Position numbers and translations under genes: made by a program. This document shows, in pieces, positions 1 to 11,299 of a stretch of 36,354 nucleotides of DNA. A model generated the notes under the pieces. The model saw nothing but the letters and a program-made list of their open reading frames with translations, was not told the origin of the DNA and made no database searches. Position 1 is the first letter of the stretch, and the number at the start of each line of letters is the position of its first letter. The DNA is taken from assembly GCA_027579435.1 (NCBI GenBank), contig JANBPK010001542.1, positions 1 to 36,354 on the forward strand. The letters are read 5' to 3'. This stretch comes from Candolleomyces eurysporus (lineage: Eukaryota; Basidiomycota; Agaricomycetes; Agaricales; Psathyrellaceae).

Positions 1-305
1 TCTAAGCGTCGGCAGGAGACGAACTCGGGAGGAAAGGTGCGGTTCCAATAGTTTCGGCTCTTTGTCCCCTCATATCATCTTTCTGTTAGCCAGCGATGCA
101 AACGACTGCCGTATAGGTAGACACCGATGTGAACTACAAATTAAATAATCATGTCAAAGTCATTCACCAGAAACAATGCTCATTGATTTAGACTCTTGCA
201 CCGGCGAGAGTGCCGTCAGGACCTTAAGGCAAGATAAGTATTGGTAGATTCCAACATAGTAAATGGCCGTCAAAACGTCCAATGTACAAATCAGTCGCGC
301 CAGGG
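1..305. other. 3' flank of the DUF6535-ARM gene, no gene seen
   Basis: This is the stretch left of the stop codon of the minus-strand ARM gene. I see no convincing coding frame, tRNA or repeat in it. It should contain that gene's 3' untranslated region. Confidence 0.5.
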
Positions 306-3300
306 TTATGCACCAGAAGCGATGTTTATCGATTCATGTTCCTGCACCAGCTCCTTTCCTTTGATAAGCGGTTGCAATTCTGTTTCCGTCTCTGGCTCCG
401 TCTCTGGCTCTCGCTCTGGCACCAGCTCCGGCACCGGGTCGGGCTCCTTTCTGGTAGCGGCCAANCCATACCCCGCATCTNCGTCCCCCACGTCGTCACT
501 TCATGCACCGTAGCATGGCGCCCAAACAACGCAAGTGTGAACCAATCGACCAAATCCTTAAACTTTCCCGGTTCCGTCTCGATAGAAGGTCCGATAGTGT
601 TGGCCGGGTAGCGAATGGAAAGCGCTGTCAGGATCTTGAGGCGATACGAAGAGAGTTGCGGTAGTGTAGTCAAAGCTGAGGCAAGGAAAATGACCATGTA
701 GTCTGTCGCGGTATCCTGGAAGCGCCCTGTGGTTTCGACGTCAATGGGTGGATTATCGGCTGCAAAGGCTCTCGCTCACGTACCATCTGAGATAAGTTGA
801 GTGAGCAACTCGACATGGCCCACAAGAGCGGCATTGTCATCTCCAAAGATGGCGTTGATGACGCGCAAGGAGATCGTTTCTCGAACTAAACAAACACAAA
901 GTCATTTTATCGCTCCAGGACATCTNAAAAAAAAGCGCACCAGCTGGCTGAATGGACATGAGCGAGAGTAACCCAACCACGGGGGACCTGAGGTGCTCAA
1001 CCTCGAGTAGCCCCATAAACTTCGTCGCTAGTGGTGTTATCTGCTTCAGAACAGAGCTAACTTCGGACAACTTGTCGGTCTCCGACCCCGGCTTAACAAC
1101 TGGGGAAATCCAAATTATATACAAGGAATCGAATGAAGCGATAAAAGTTGGGGACATACCAGGGAGAGGAGCCACAGATATGAACGTGGCAAGTAGCTCT
1201 ATTGAAGTTGACCGAATGCCACCAACGTCGTCCTTGTCATCGAGGGCCAACGTGACGATCTCGGAAATTGCAGATTCAATCATCAGAGGTTTCGAAAATT
1301 CTGTGATGCTTTCAATATTATTCAACATCTTAGGGCGAAGCAGACTGACTATGTTCGGCGTACAGCGCCGACAGAAGTTCCACTGCAGCCGTTCGAGCAA
1401 ATGAAGAGGTGCTTCGAAGTGTTGGCGCCAACAGATGAACCATCTTCACTGCTGTTTCGGGGTTCATCGGATCTACGTGAAAAGATCAAATTAGGAAAGG
1501 GAAATCGTTAGACCATACGATGAAACCCACGAGTCTCTATGAGACGAAGTGCGAAGGCCTTGCCGGCGGTAGTCATGGCTGTTATCAATGGCGGAATCGC
1601 CACGAACAGGTCATGGTAAAGCCGTGCTATTCATAGTACAACAGAATCAACAAGCCTTCATGGGTAAAATTTGGGTAAAATGGGATCATTGGACTTACCA
1701 TCGACCATGGTTCCTTTGAGATTCTTAAAAAGAATTTTTTCAACACCGACCTGATGGTCATCCCCGTCGATCAGAAGAATTCTCAGCAAGGATGGAAGAG
1801 GTGGGAGGACAAGGTCAAACTCTGTCCAGTCACATCAGATTACTCGAAAATAGGAAGTGGGGAGAAACTCGAAATACGCATTGTGTAGTTCATGAACTCG
1901 ATCGGTCCGGTCGTAGTCAGGGTGTCAAAGGCGAAGATAGCATTTTCCCGTAGCACTGCATCTTGACCTTTCAGAGCATTATCGAGGAGCTTTGGCAGCG
2001 TTGTTTTGGCCGGATCTTGCCAGCGGGAGACTAAAAGGATGGAAGCTGGGATTAGAAAAGTAATGAAACCCCGAAAGGCGGGGAAGTACCCACAGTTTAG
2101 GTTGTTGTAGTAGATCACTCTGAATAGTCGAACAGCGTCTTCTCTGCAGTTCAAGTCGGTATCTTTGACAGCGATGTCCGCCAGTCGAGCGATAATTTGC
2201 GTGTCGCCTGCAGGCAAACCAAGGTGAAACGCTGAAGCAAGGTGATAATACAATTTCTACGCACTGCCGCGTCCAAGGAGACTCTCGTACGGTGATCCAT
2301 ATTTCACTGTAGTTCCTTCAGATAGGTTCGGGTCAGAGGTGAAAATCAACGCGTACATTGACCGTCCATGTAACCAAGCAAAGCGCCGAATAAGCTAATT
2401 GCTGCAGAACGAGCGACTCGCTTCGATGCATCGATTTTCAAAGCCAACTCCAAAGACTTAGGAAGAACAATGTCGATGGGTTCGGAAAGTTTTACTGATC
2501 GACGGTATCAATATAAAAGTTACGCTGAGAAGAACACACAACCTACCACCTTGCAAAAGCGCGTCGAGAGATTCGAACGTAACTTTTTCTGACTCTTCCT
2601 TGATCACCAGTTCGATGAGTTTGGGCAGTGCCTGGAAATCTTCTACAATGTACGACCGTCAATGGGAAAATAGAGTCATGGAGACGATAAACGGACCATT
2701 CTGGCTGAGAACCAGGATCATATGGATCCAGTTGCGATGCCCGTTATCTTTGTATTAATGAGTACCGGGGAGAGTGATTAGACAGTGGAGCCCACCTTCG
2801 TACGCAGGATTTGGCCTGGTAATTGTTTGCAATAGAGCTAAGGCAGTATGTACGATGGTATCACTCGCAAGCGAAGAGGCGAGGGCTTTCCCAAGTTTTG
2901 GAGCAATGGAAGCACGTATTTTCCCTGGTCGATGGATCAGTAAAAGATATTGGCGTTGCCGGAATGCATGAGATACCATCATTCAACACTTGCTGCAAAG
3001 CTTTTAGCAACATCCCTTCTCCCATCGGGTCATATGCTGCTATCACGTTGTCAAAGAACTTCGAAAGACCAGGAAATTCGCCTAAATCCTCGAGTATGTG
3101 AGCTGAGAGGACGGCGTGGAGGTTATAGACCAGTTAACGTTACCATCCTTGATGAAATGGCTGGCCAAATTCGCCCACTGTCCCCGAACATCCCCGTAGG
3201 GATCTTCAAGACCGGCTTCGAAGGACGATTTCACTATTTCCTGTATTGTCTCACTGTATTTCGCTAGATGTTCAAATCGACGTTAAGGCTCTGCTTAGGA

Positions 3301-6300
3301 CACATATGAAGGACCAAATTACCCCCTGCCTCAACCAGAAGAGTCGACAACGCATTGATGGCTTCGCTACGCACGTCATAATCGGAGTCGGATATCGCGG
3401 CACGCTTGATTTTGTTCAAAATAGTGTTTGAGAGTTCATCTGAGACAACAATGTTTGTCATGATATTGAAAATAATCTTAAGTTGGAGCGTCTTACAACC
3501 GTCGTGTACCCCCAGACCGGCCAGTATCTGGATGAACTTGGAACGGACAGTCCAGTGCGGATGATCAATGAAAGCATCGATATTGTTGAGGATCCCATCT
3601 TTGACAAGGTCTCGGGTGTCGGCTGTGGGCGTTTAGGATATTACTCAATGCGTCCATGAACGAGGTATCCAGACTTGCCTTCCGTTGTGAGCGGGATCAG
3701 AGACTCGAGGCATGCAATTCGTACTTCGTCGTCGTACTCGTGAAGCGCCAGTTGAAGAAGGATAGCCGGTCCATCAGTGAAGGTAAGCGGCGCTATGAAA
3801 ATGCCTTGATGAGGTGCCGAAGGCACAGAAGAACAGAATATCACAAACTGACAATATCCAATAATCACCCCAAGGATATGGATCCATGTCTTTCGATTGG
3901 ATGGATCAATGCCGTATAATGATTGGCGGAGAGGTTGCGAGATATCTGACTTGTTTAGGTACTCCGACGCCGTAATGTTAACTAGAAAACAACTCAAGTT
4001 TGTCGCTGCACTAGTGAAGGGTTCAAAACTGGATCCGTACCATTGTGTTCTGTCTCATCTTGAGCCACGGGAACAAGTTCTTCACGCTCTTCACGGTTCT
4101 TAACTGGCACGGGCTTAGCTTCTATTCCATCTCGCATGTCTTTTGCAACCGTTTCGAGAGCATGCTTAGCGGTGTCGCTGAGGCTGGCTGGTATCCAAAC
4201 TGTGAGCATGATCGACAATGACACAAGGGACAAAGACCTACGCCTCCGTGAAAGTACTACTAGAAGCTTCACCCATTTCTCTTTGTAATCCCATTTTTCA
4301 GGAGGGTCCTGTAGTAGCACTCTGAGGTCTGTTGGTATAGCGGCTTCCAGACCCTTGACGTATGCAGATTCTTCGATGTCAGTCAAGTCAGAATCATTGC
4401 CAGTGTCCTGCATCTGTAAGAAACACACCATCCGCAAATTCTCCTGATAGAAGTAACTCTCCGATTCGTGCTTCGTCAAAGTCATAATCGTTTTCGCTCT
4501 TGATTCGAGCCTTGAGCATCAACGAGATCGCTTCAGGAAAGTAGACTGTGGAAAGAACAAACTTCAGACTGATTTTGATTGCAGCAGCCAAAAATTCGAA
4601 ATCACCTTTCTTCGCCATGTCGGCTAATAGAGGAATCCAAGCGGCGTATGCGCGTGGATCTTTTTCGGTGCCCACAGCGGGCTGTCCTTCGAATGATTTG
4701 AGTGCTGTCCTTGTTGCATTGATTGCTTCGTCTGAAGGAATTGTGAGTTGCAGTGGAGGAGATAACAAACCATGCATACCAGTGAGTTCAAACTCTTTAC
4801 ATATTGCTGAAAGCAGTCTGAGGGATGGCAAATTTACTTCATAGTACTCTTCATCTCTCCCGACCAGGTCAGTCAACCTCTTGAGCAAACTCGGGCTGAG
4901 CTCCACTGAAGGTCCGTCAGCTTTCCAGCGTTTATTCACATGTAGAATACACTGACGTTGATCCACGAACACTTCTGCCACGCTGACAGCGCTCCTAATA
5001 TGNCCCCCCACTACTTGGCTTCGAAGAAGCGACCTCTTCTAGCAAGGAGAATGTGTCAACCTTCATGAGCGGCTTCAAGGTCTCTGGAGCGTGTACAAAG
5101 CATTAGTTGCTACTTCACTAGGACGTAAAAACACCCTAGCTCACCTTTCTCGTAAAGTAGCTTGAGGACCTCCTTGGCCTTTTCGCGGATAAAGAAATGT
5201 TCGGAATGGATAGCGCAGTCGATGATTGGGCCCAGGAGAGATTCAATGGTCTCTTGGAAGAAATAGGTTCCCGAAGAGTCCCAGGGGAACTTGAAGGGTG
5301 GGGGTGGTTCGCTTGGTTGGTCACTTAGATATCCTGAGAAACCCTCCAAAATCTCGGAGACTCTGAAAATCTCCCAGTTTTGGGCCAATCTCAACTTTAT
5401 GTAGCTTACAACGGCGTCCTTGCTTTCTTTCAAGAGTGGTTTGGTATCTGGGATACCCAAATCAGCAAACATAAGCTCCCTAAACTCAAAATGTTTACCG
5501 ATAGGAGAGTACAAAGGGTCCAGAAGATCTCTTGTCAGCTGCATGGCAAGGTTGCGCGAGTCAGCCTGGTAATAATCCAACGCATTCTCGACCAACTTCG
5601 CGATAGCGCCCTTGATAACAGCACAGAGGGACTGAGAGGCCTTTGAATCTGGAGTCAACAGAAGCGGTGAGGTTGGAAGAGGAGAATCGTCACGGAGACA
5701 TACCTTGGTAAATCTTTTGCAGGAAGGCGATTCCACTCGACCGAGCTTGCTCGTCACCGCTAAGACTTGCTTGAACGCACGCAGTTAAACTATTCACGAT
5801 CGTTTCTTTCTTTGATCCTAAACCTCCGTTCCAGTTTGAGCTCAAACTGAGATGTGATTAGACTCTCACCATCCGAATTGCACACCAAGTACATCAACAA
5901 CGAGAAGGCATATTCAGCTATCTCGTCGGCCTCGTGTACCGCCATGTTGGCAATTGCATCGATGGATGCAGTCGTGTGTATCTCGGCTGAAAGAACCGCT
6001 GAGGGAGACGATCTCCGAATCGAGAAATCGATGACCCACCTTGCATGGACATGTCGGGCATCGCCTGAAGCATTTTGAGGGCGTGAATTTGATATGCACG
6101 ATTACGCATGGGCAACATCGACGCCAACGTTTGCGATATGGGCTGATGGGGTTGATTGGGAGGAGGCGCGACTCGAACCGGAGGTTCAACACCGTACACG
6201 ACTGAGATATCGTCGAACGCAACGATGGCCATCTCTTCCCAACTCGATACTGGAAGAGGTCAGACGTCAGCCAATTAATCCACAAGGAACAAGAGAAGGC

Positions 6301-8204
6301 ACAGACCGACGGAATCATACAATCTCGACAGGAACTCGAGCGCTAAAGTGTCAACTTGGCCCCGATCCTTGCTCTCGATATTCCCCGCCCATTCACTTGT
6401 ACGCCCAGTTTCTGAAACTGTGTATCCAGCTGCGCAAAAATTGAACACTCGGAAACGACGTTTGGAACACAAACACTTACCTTTCGCGAGCCATAGACTG
6501 AGCAGAAATGTGCTGACCATCTTGACATTACTTTCTCCTTGCACAACGCCACGGCATGCGCCAAGCATCACATGCAAACGATGACTTGACGTAATATTTT
6601 CTAACCCCATTTCCCAAGGACGATCGTCCAATTCATCACGGTGGAAATCGATGAGACTCCCTGCGTTCTCTGCACTTCGATAGCCCAATGGCAGGACTGA
6701 GAGGAGGTTCAGGATCTGTACTCGAACACCGAAAAGCAATGGGCGGAGAGATTCGGGCAAAGTATTCCATCGGTGAAGAGGATAACCAGGCTGGAGAGAT
6801 GTGCGCAAGACGTTGAGAAGGACGCCGTACTGCTGGAGTAAAAACGCCCTCTCCTCCGGTTTGGCATCTCGAAATACCTCTTCACAGTGATCGACAAGTT
6901 GGAGGAACGCCAGTAAATGGTTGCAAAGCGTGTCGTTCCTCAGATTTACGTTGTCGGGTCTGGATAGGACGCACTGTTGGAATCGTGTCAATAGGAATTG
7001 CGCGCTGTCGTTGCGGCAAAGAAAGTCGATCCATTTCTTCCGGAATGAGGGGAGCGAGATTTCCGCGGCAGCCTCGTCGACGTAGTACGGCTTGGGGGAT
7101 TGGATCAACTTGGTGTACAGTATATCTGCTAGGCCGTCGTTGATATCTGTCTTCATCTGGAATTCTGTTCCAGGGAACCCTTCCCAGTTACGCAATGATA
7201 GAAAAAAACTCTTGAGCCACAAGAGGAGGTCCGAAAGGGGCGTCTTGAAGGGCGAAGAGGGGATGAGTAAAGGGAGGAAGGTCATCGTGAAATAGACAAC
7301 CAATCCGGAGATGCAAAAGGCCAGGAGCATATGACCCAGGGTCTGATCATCACCCGTGCTCTGAATAATGAGGCCGAGGAAGAAGAGGAAGGCTGCAATC
7401 TGGACGAGGAAAGGAATGAGGGTAATCACTTCTTCGAGATACCAAAACTCTGCTTGCATATCGAGTTTGTATCGGTGGTAGGCGTCTGCGGCTTCACGTC
7501 TGGTGTTCGCGGGTACGAACTTAGCAAGCCAATCCTTGGCCAGAACGCCCATGATCGCGCTGAAGAGAGTGATATAGAGGCTCAAAAGCCAAAGTCCGTT
7601 AATCCATTTCGCGGAAACCGGGATCTGGACGATCTGCATAATCGACCCCCCTCTCAGGGCATCTCGTATGTCGCTGAGTAGATTCTGTTCCGATTCTTCG
7701 AGAAGTTCGTCTCTCGAATCGATAACGAAGGACGAAACGATGCCGGCGAACAAACCAGCCTAGGAATGGGCGTCAGATCGCTCTAGAGAAACATAATAAG
7801 GACGCGAACTCACAAAAATTAACAGGGAATCTAATCCGGTCGTCCAGAGGTCTACTCTGTCCTTCGCCTCGCGCTCCGCATCGTCCATGTAAAGGTCCCA
7901 TATCCTCGCTTCTGGCCTGAACTCAAGGGTCTTATTCGTCTTTTTCCTCTGCTCTTTTCTTTTCTCACGACGATCGCTGACACTTTGGCGTCGGTTTGCT
8001 CCATTCCGTGTCGTCGGTTCTGATGCTTTCGGGGTGTTTGGTACGGACGAGATCCTGCTGATTTTGGAGGCCGAATCTCGGTATTGTGCTTTCTCTGCTT
8101 CGCTGCCGTCTAGGGCATACTATGTGAACGCTCACACCATCAGCCAAATGAGATCGTTGCCACAAATAGCGGAAGTCACTTACAGGTAGGATGTCTCCTC
8201 CCAT
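306..8204 (-). CDS. DUF6535 membrane domain fused to long ARM/HEAT-repeat region
   Basis: Start ATG is at 8204-8202. Exons I could join in phase: 8204-8184, 8119-7814, 7759-6481, 6429-6307, 6249-6040, 5986-5870, 5817-5704, 5648-5145, 5083-4429, 4370-4041, then 3981 downward; about 1,219 codons lie right of 4041. Residues from about 75 match DUF6535, a basidiomycete membrane domain: W-x-L-Y followed by four hydrophobic helices (the first ends SLLIFAGLFAGIVSSFVID). A helical middle part follows, then repeated amphipathic helix pairs typical of ARM/HEAT folds, for example near 5817-5704, 3460-3270, 2980-2790, 2250-1860 and 1340-840. The C-terminus is Glu/Pro/Thr-rich and stops at 306. I infer a membrane-anchored scaffold or receptor; no enzymatic motif is visible. 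Leaving out the N at 5003, 465 and 481 restores the frame. Exons left of about 3640 are only partly resolved, and a split into two genes is not fully excluded, although phases run through every junction I tested. Confidence 0.72.
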
Positions 8205-9117
8205 GTTTCTCCCTGATGTCGCGAAAGAGCGGTTGGGGTCACAACCCTTTATGCCCACTGCTTACTTATACACAAGAAAACGAGCGCCCATTTGCGTGAA
8301 TAGAACATGAGGCAATCGCATTGCCGCGCAGTTGACAGATGCAGGGTCTTCAAGGCGCCAAAAAGCCAGCTTGGTGGTAACTTTAGCCCAAGCCTTTTGA
8401 ACCCAAGATTCGAGTACGAAAGAGTTCATTCGAGGAATTCCTCGCCTCGAACCGTCTCAAACAACGATCTCGAAATCAAAGGAGGGCACTATGTCGCCAA
8501 CTGCGTAGGGCATCCCGGCGGTTTCAGCGTACTGAACATTCAAGGACCAGGAGTGATGCCAAGTCATGGCGCATGTCGAAACAATGAATGGCGATCGATG
8601 ATGGCAGCCTGCTTGTTGTCGTGGTCTCTCCTACAAAAGCCTGAAGGTAAGTAGGCTTGTAAATAACGAAGAACCGTTGAGCTGTACAACAACATACCTT
8701 CAACTCCACACCCCAACAGCTGCCGCAAGATCGACGAAATGGATATGGAGTGGGTGATGGCCACAACGATTCTTGAACTTGAAAATTTTGGAATTTTGCT
8801 TCCCTTGTAAATTGAGAAACTGCAGATTCGAAGCCGCAGGGAAAATTTCTCTGGATTGAACCCATGTTCATTCTTTCATTTATCCATATTCGCGAATCCT
8901 GGAGGCCTTCGGAGATGCGGCGTTGTTTGGTCAAGAGATGGTCGCCAAACATTGCGGATCATCGAACGTCCTCCGCTCCGAGTCATGATCTCCATGACGC
9001 AGTTGCGGAGATGCGGAGGTGATTTTCCGATCGCACCAACCGATCCTACAACCATCGCTCGAGCTCTTCAAAGAGCCTGATACGGTTGGACCGCGCTTTC
9101 ACTGTGTTTACGCAGCA
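8205..9117. promoter_or_regulatory. Divergent intergenic region, DUF6535-ARM gene / PLP enzyme
   Basis: About 0.9 kb separates two divergently transcribed start codons, so it must hold both promoters. Short open frames exist on both strands, but none has domain-like content or a splice pattern I can defend. I could not pick out a TATA box or a known sulfur-regulator site with confidence. Confidence 0.4.
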
Positions 9118-10999
9118 ATGTCTAACAAGCCCAAGGTGAATGGTACTGTCTTGATTCATGGGGACGCGGATGTCGTGGCGACTCCGAGAGCAGAAGTTGC
9201 TCCATCCATCTCAGTAACAACCAGTATGTTTTATCGATCAACTTTGTCTCTTCAGTGGTCATATTCGTCCTCGTAGCGTTTCGTGCACCTAAGCCCGAGG
9301 ATAACGCCCCGCCCGTGGACCTCGACGACCTCTGGAATCCTCCACGACACGTCTACTCCAGAGAAACACAGAGTAATACCACACGCGTGGAGCATATCCT
9401 GAGCAAGGTCAACGTGCGTATTGGACCTTTTCGAATTCGTATCCGCTCTCGCTGAATTGCTTTACGACAGCAAGGACATGCTGTCACCTACTCTTCTGGC
9501 TTGGCTGCGGCTTATGCGGTATGTTTGACACCCACAACATCATGGATGGGCCCCATCGCTCACTTCCTTGTTCATAGGCTCTTGTATTTTCCAAGCCGAA
9601 GCGTATAGCAATTCGGGGCGGCTACCATGGCTGCCACATGACGATCGATGTGTATAGGAAATCCCGAGACAACGAACTCAAGGTGATCGATTTGGACGAC
9701 GAATACCAGCCTGGAGATCTATGCTGGTTGGAGACTCCAGTAAACCCTCAAGGGGAGTCGAGGTAATACTTATCCTTCACCTCCCCCCATCGGACGGTCC
9801 TAACTACGATGATAGAGACATACAATACTATGCCGACAAGGTTTGTGTTTCCATTGTTTACGTGCAAAGCATGTTTGTCTCTGACTGTCGGAACAGATTC
9901 ATAATGTTGGGGGTCTACTTGTCGTCGATTCGACCTTCGGTCCGCCGCCGCTGCAGTACCCGTTCAAGTTTGGCACAGATATGTGAGCTTAGTTTTCTTG
10001 CTTCGCCGATCAGTCAGAATTCTGATACACTGCTTGTCCTGTGATCTAGTGTATTCCATTCCGGTGAGTTTGTTCGCATTGCTACTTAACATCCCATTTA
10101 AACACTGTCGTACCAGCTACCAAATACTTCGGAGGACACTCCGACTTGCTGGCGGGTATCCTGGTCGTGAAGGAACGCAATGATTGGCAGACTGTATTTG
10201 CGCTTTGGATCTTCGAGTGACGTACGATGACTAACTTGCACATCTGCAGCTCATCTCTGACCGAATGCACCTGGGGTCTACGATGGGATCCTTGGAATCG
10301 TGGTTGTTACTGCGCTCGCTCAAGACCTTCCATCTCCGAATTCCTCGCCAATCTCAGTCCGGGACAGAAATCGCCCAATGGCTGCACAAGATTGTCGAGA
10401 CTCCCGCTGGACAAGAGTACGACGGCATCCCCGGAGGAACGATCACCAAGATCTGGCATTCGTCGCTTCAAAAGGCGGACGAGCGTGGGTTCTTACCAAA
10501 CAAGCAAATGGAGGGTGGTTATAATGCTACTTTCTCATTTCTGGTGAGTTCTATGGTTGGCATCATCATATTGAGGTACGACTGACTCGTGGGACGCGTG
10601 TAGCTCTCTGATGGCGACGAAGCAGCCAGATTCCCCCATCTCCTTCAATATTTCGTAGTATGTTCTTCGCCGTGTTCCCCGCTTCTTTTCTCATCTCACG
10701 TTGTACCATAGCCTGCAACTAGTTTGGGTGGCGTCGAATCCCTGGTTGAGCGACGACTGGATAGCAACCCCAATGAGGACCCCAGATTGGTCCGCTTAAG
10801 CATCGGCGTCGAGGAGGTTGAGGTATCCAAACAGGCNTTTTTTTATTTGGTCAAACACGCAGCTCACGATATACCATCAGGACTTGAAAAGTGATTTGCA
10901 ACAAGCGTTGCAGAAGTTGGCAAAGGTACGGTTTCGAAAAATGGGTCACTCAACCCTTTCACTCAATAATCAATGCTTCAGATCAAAGGGGACAAATGA
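9118..10999 (+). CDS. Cystathionine gamma-synthase-like PLP enzyme (Cys/Met metabolism family)
   Basis: Thirteen exons: 9118-9223, 9277-9413, 9471-9518, 9578-9762, 9816-9840, 9897-9982, 10050-10063, 10117-10193, 10250-10543, 10604-10657, 10712-10822, 10881-10925, 10982-10999. They total 1,200 nt, giving 399 residues, the usual size for fold-type I Cys/Met enzymes (PF01053). The signature is clear: V-D-S-T-F-G around the PLP-ring region, then F-H-S-A-T-K-Y-F-G-G-H-S-D, whose lysine (about residue 203) should form the Schiff base. S-S-G-L-A-A near residue 90 fits the phosphate-binding segment. The family condenses activated homoserine with cysteine to make cystathionine in methionine synthesis; related members cleave cystathionine or make homocysteine directly, and sequence alone does not separate these. 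The N at 10837 lies in an intron. No signal or targeting peptide is evident, suggesting a cytosolic enzyme. Confidence 0.93.
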
Positions 11000-11299
11000 A
11001 CAATCTTCAAGCACGTCTGCATTTCTCCAAAGCCAGTTTTCTCCTTTCGAACCTTTGGATCCAATAATGTGCATCTACCTAAAACAGAAATGACACTGCC
11101 GTTTGAGAACAATTCGATTGACACCAAGGAGTTCGAAGCATCGTGATGGGTCCTCAATATCCAGACAGTATAAAACCTTTCTTCTTCATCCCCTTTCCTC
11201 CCACTCATCTCTCCTCCCCTCTTCGTCATGCCTTGCACCGATCATAAGGTAGGTAGGTACATCCACCACCCATGAAAGCGCGGCCACTGGGGCCACTCC
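11000..11299. other. Convergent intergenic region
   Basis: Three hundred bases lie between the stop codons of the PLP enzyme and the minus-strand F-box gene. They should contain both 3' untranslated regions. A pyrimidine-rich stretch is visible around 11175-11225. No gene seen. Confidence 0.4.

Noticed and set aside
241..697. Overlapping plus-strand open frames rich in Ser/Gly
   Set aside because: They are mirror images of the minus-strand Glu/Pro/Thr tail of the ARM gene and have no domain or splice context of their own.
4203..4264. Possible short intron in the ARM gene exon 4370-4041
   Set aside because: The exon is in phase with both neighbours when read through (330 nt). The only in-frame intron I found would be 42 nt, so I kept the exon whole.
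8307..8952. Open frames of 115 (+) and 142 (-) codons between the two divergent genes
   Set aside because: No recognisable domain, no plausible neighbouring exons, and the position is expected to be promoter sequence.
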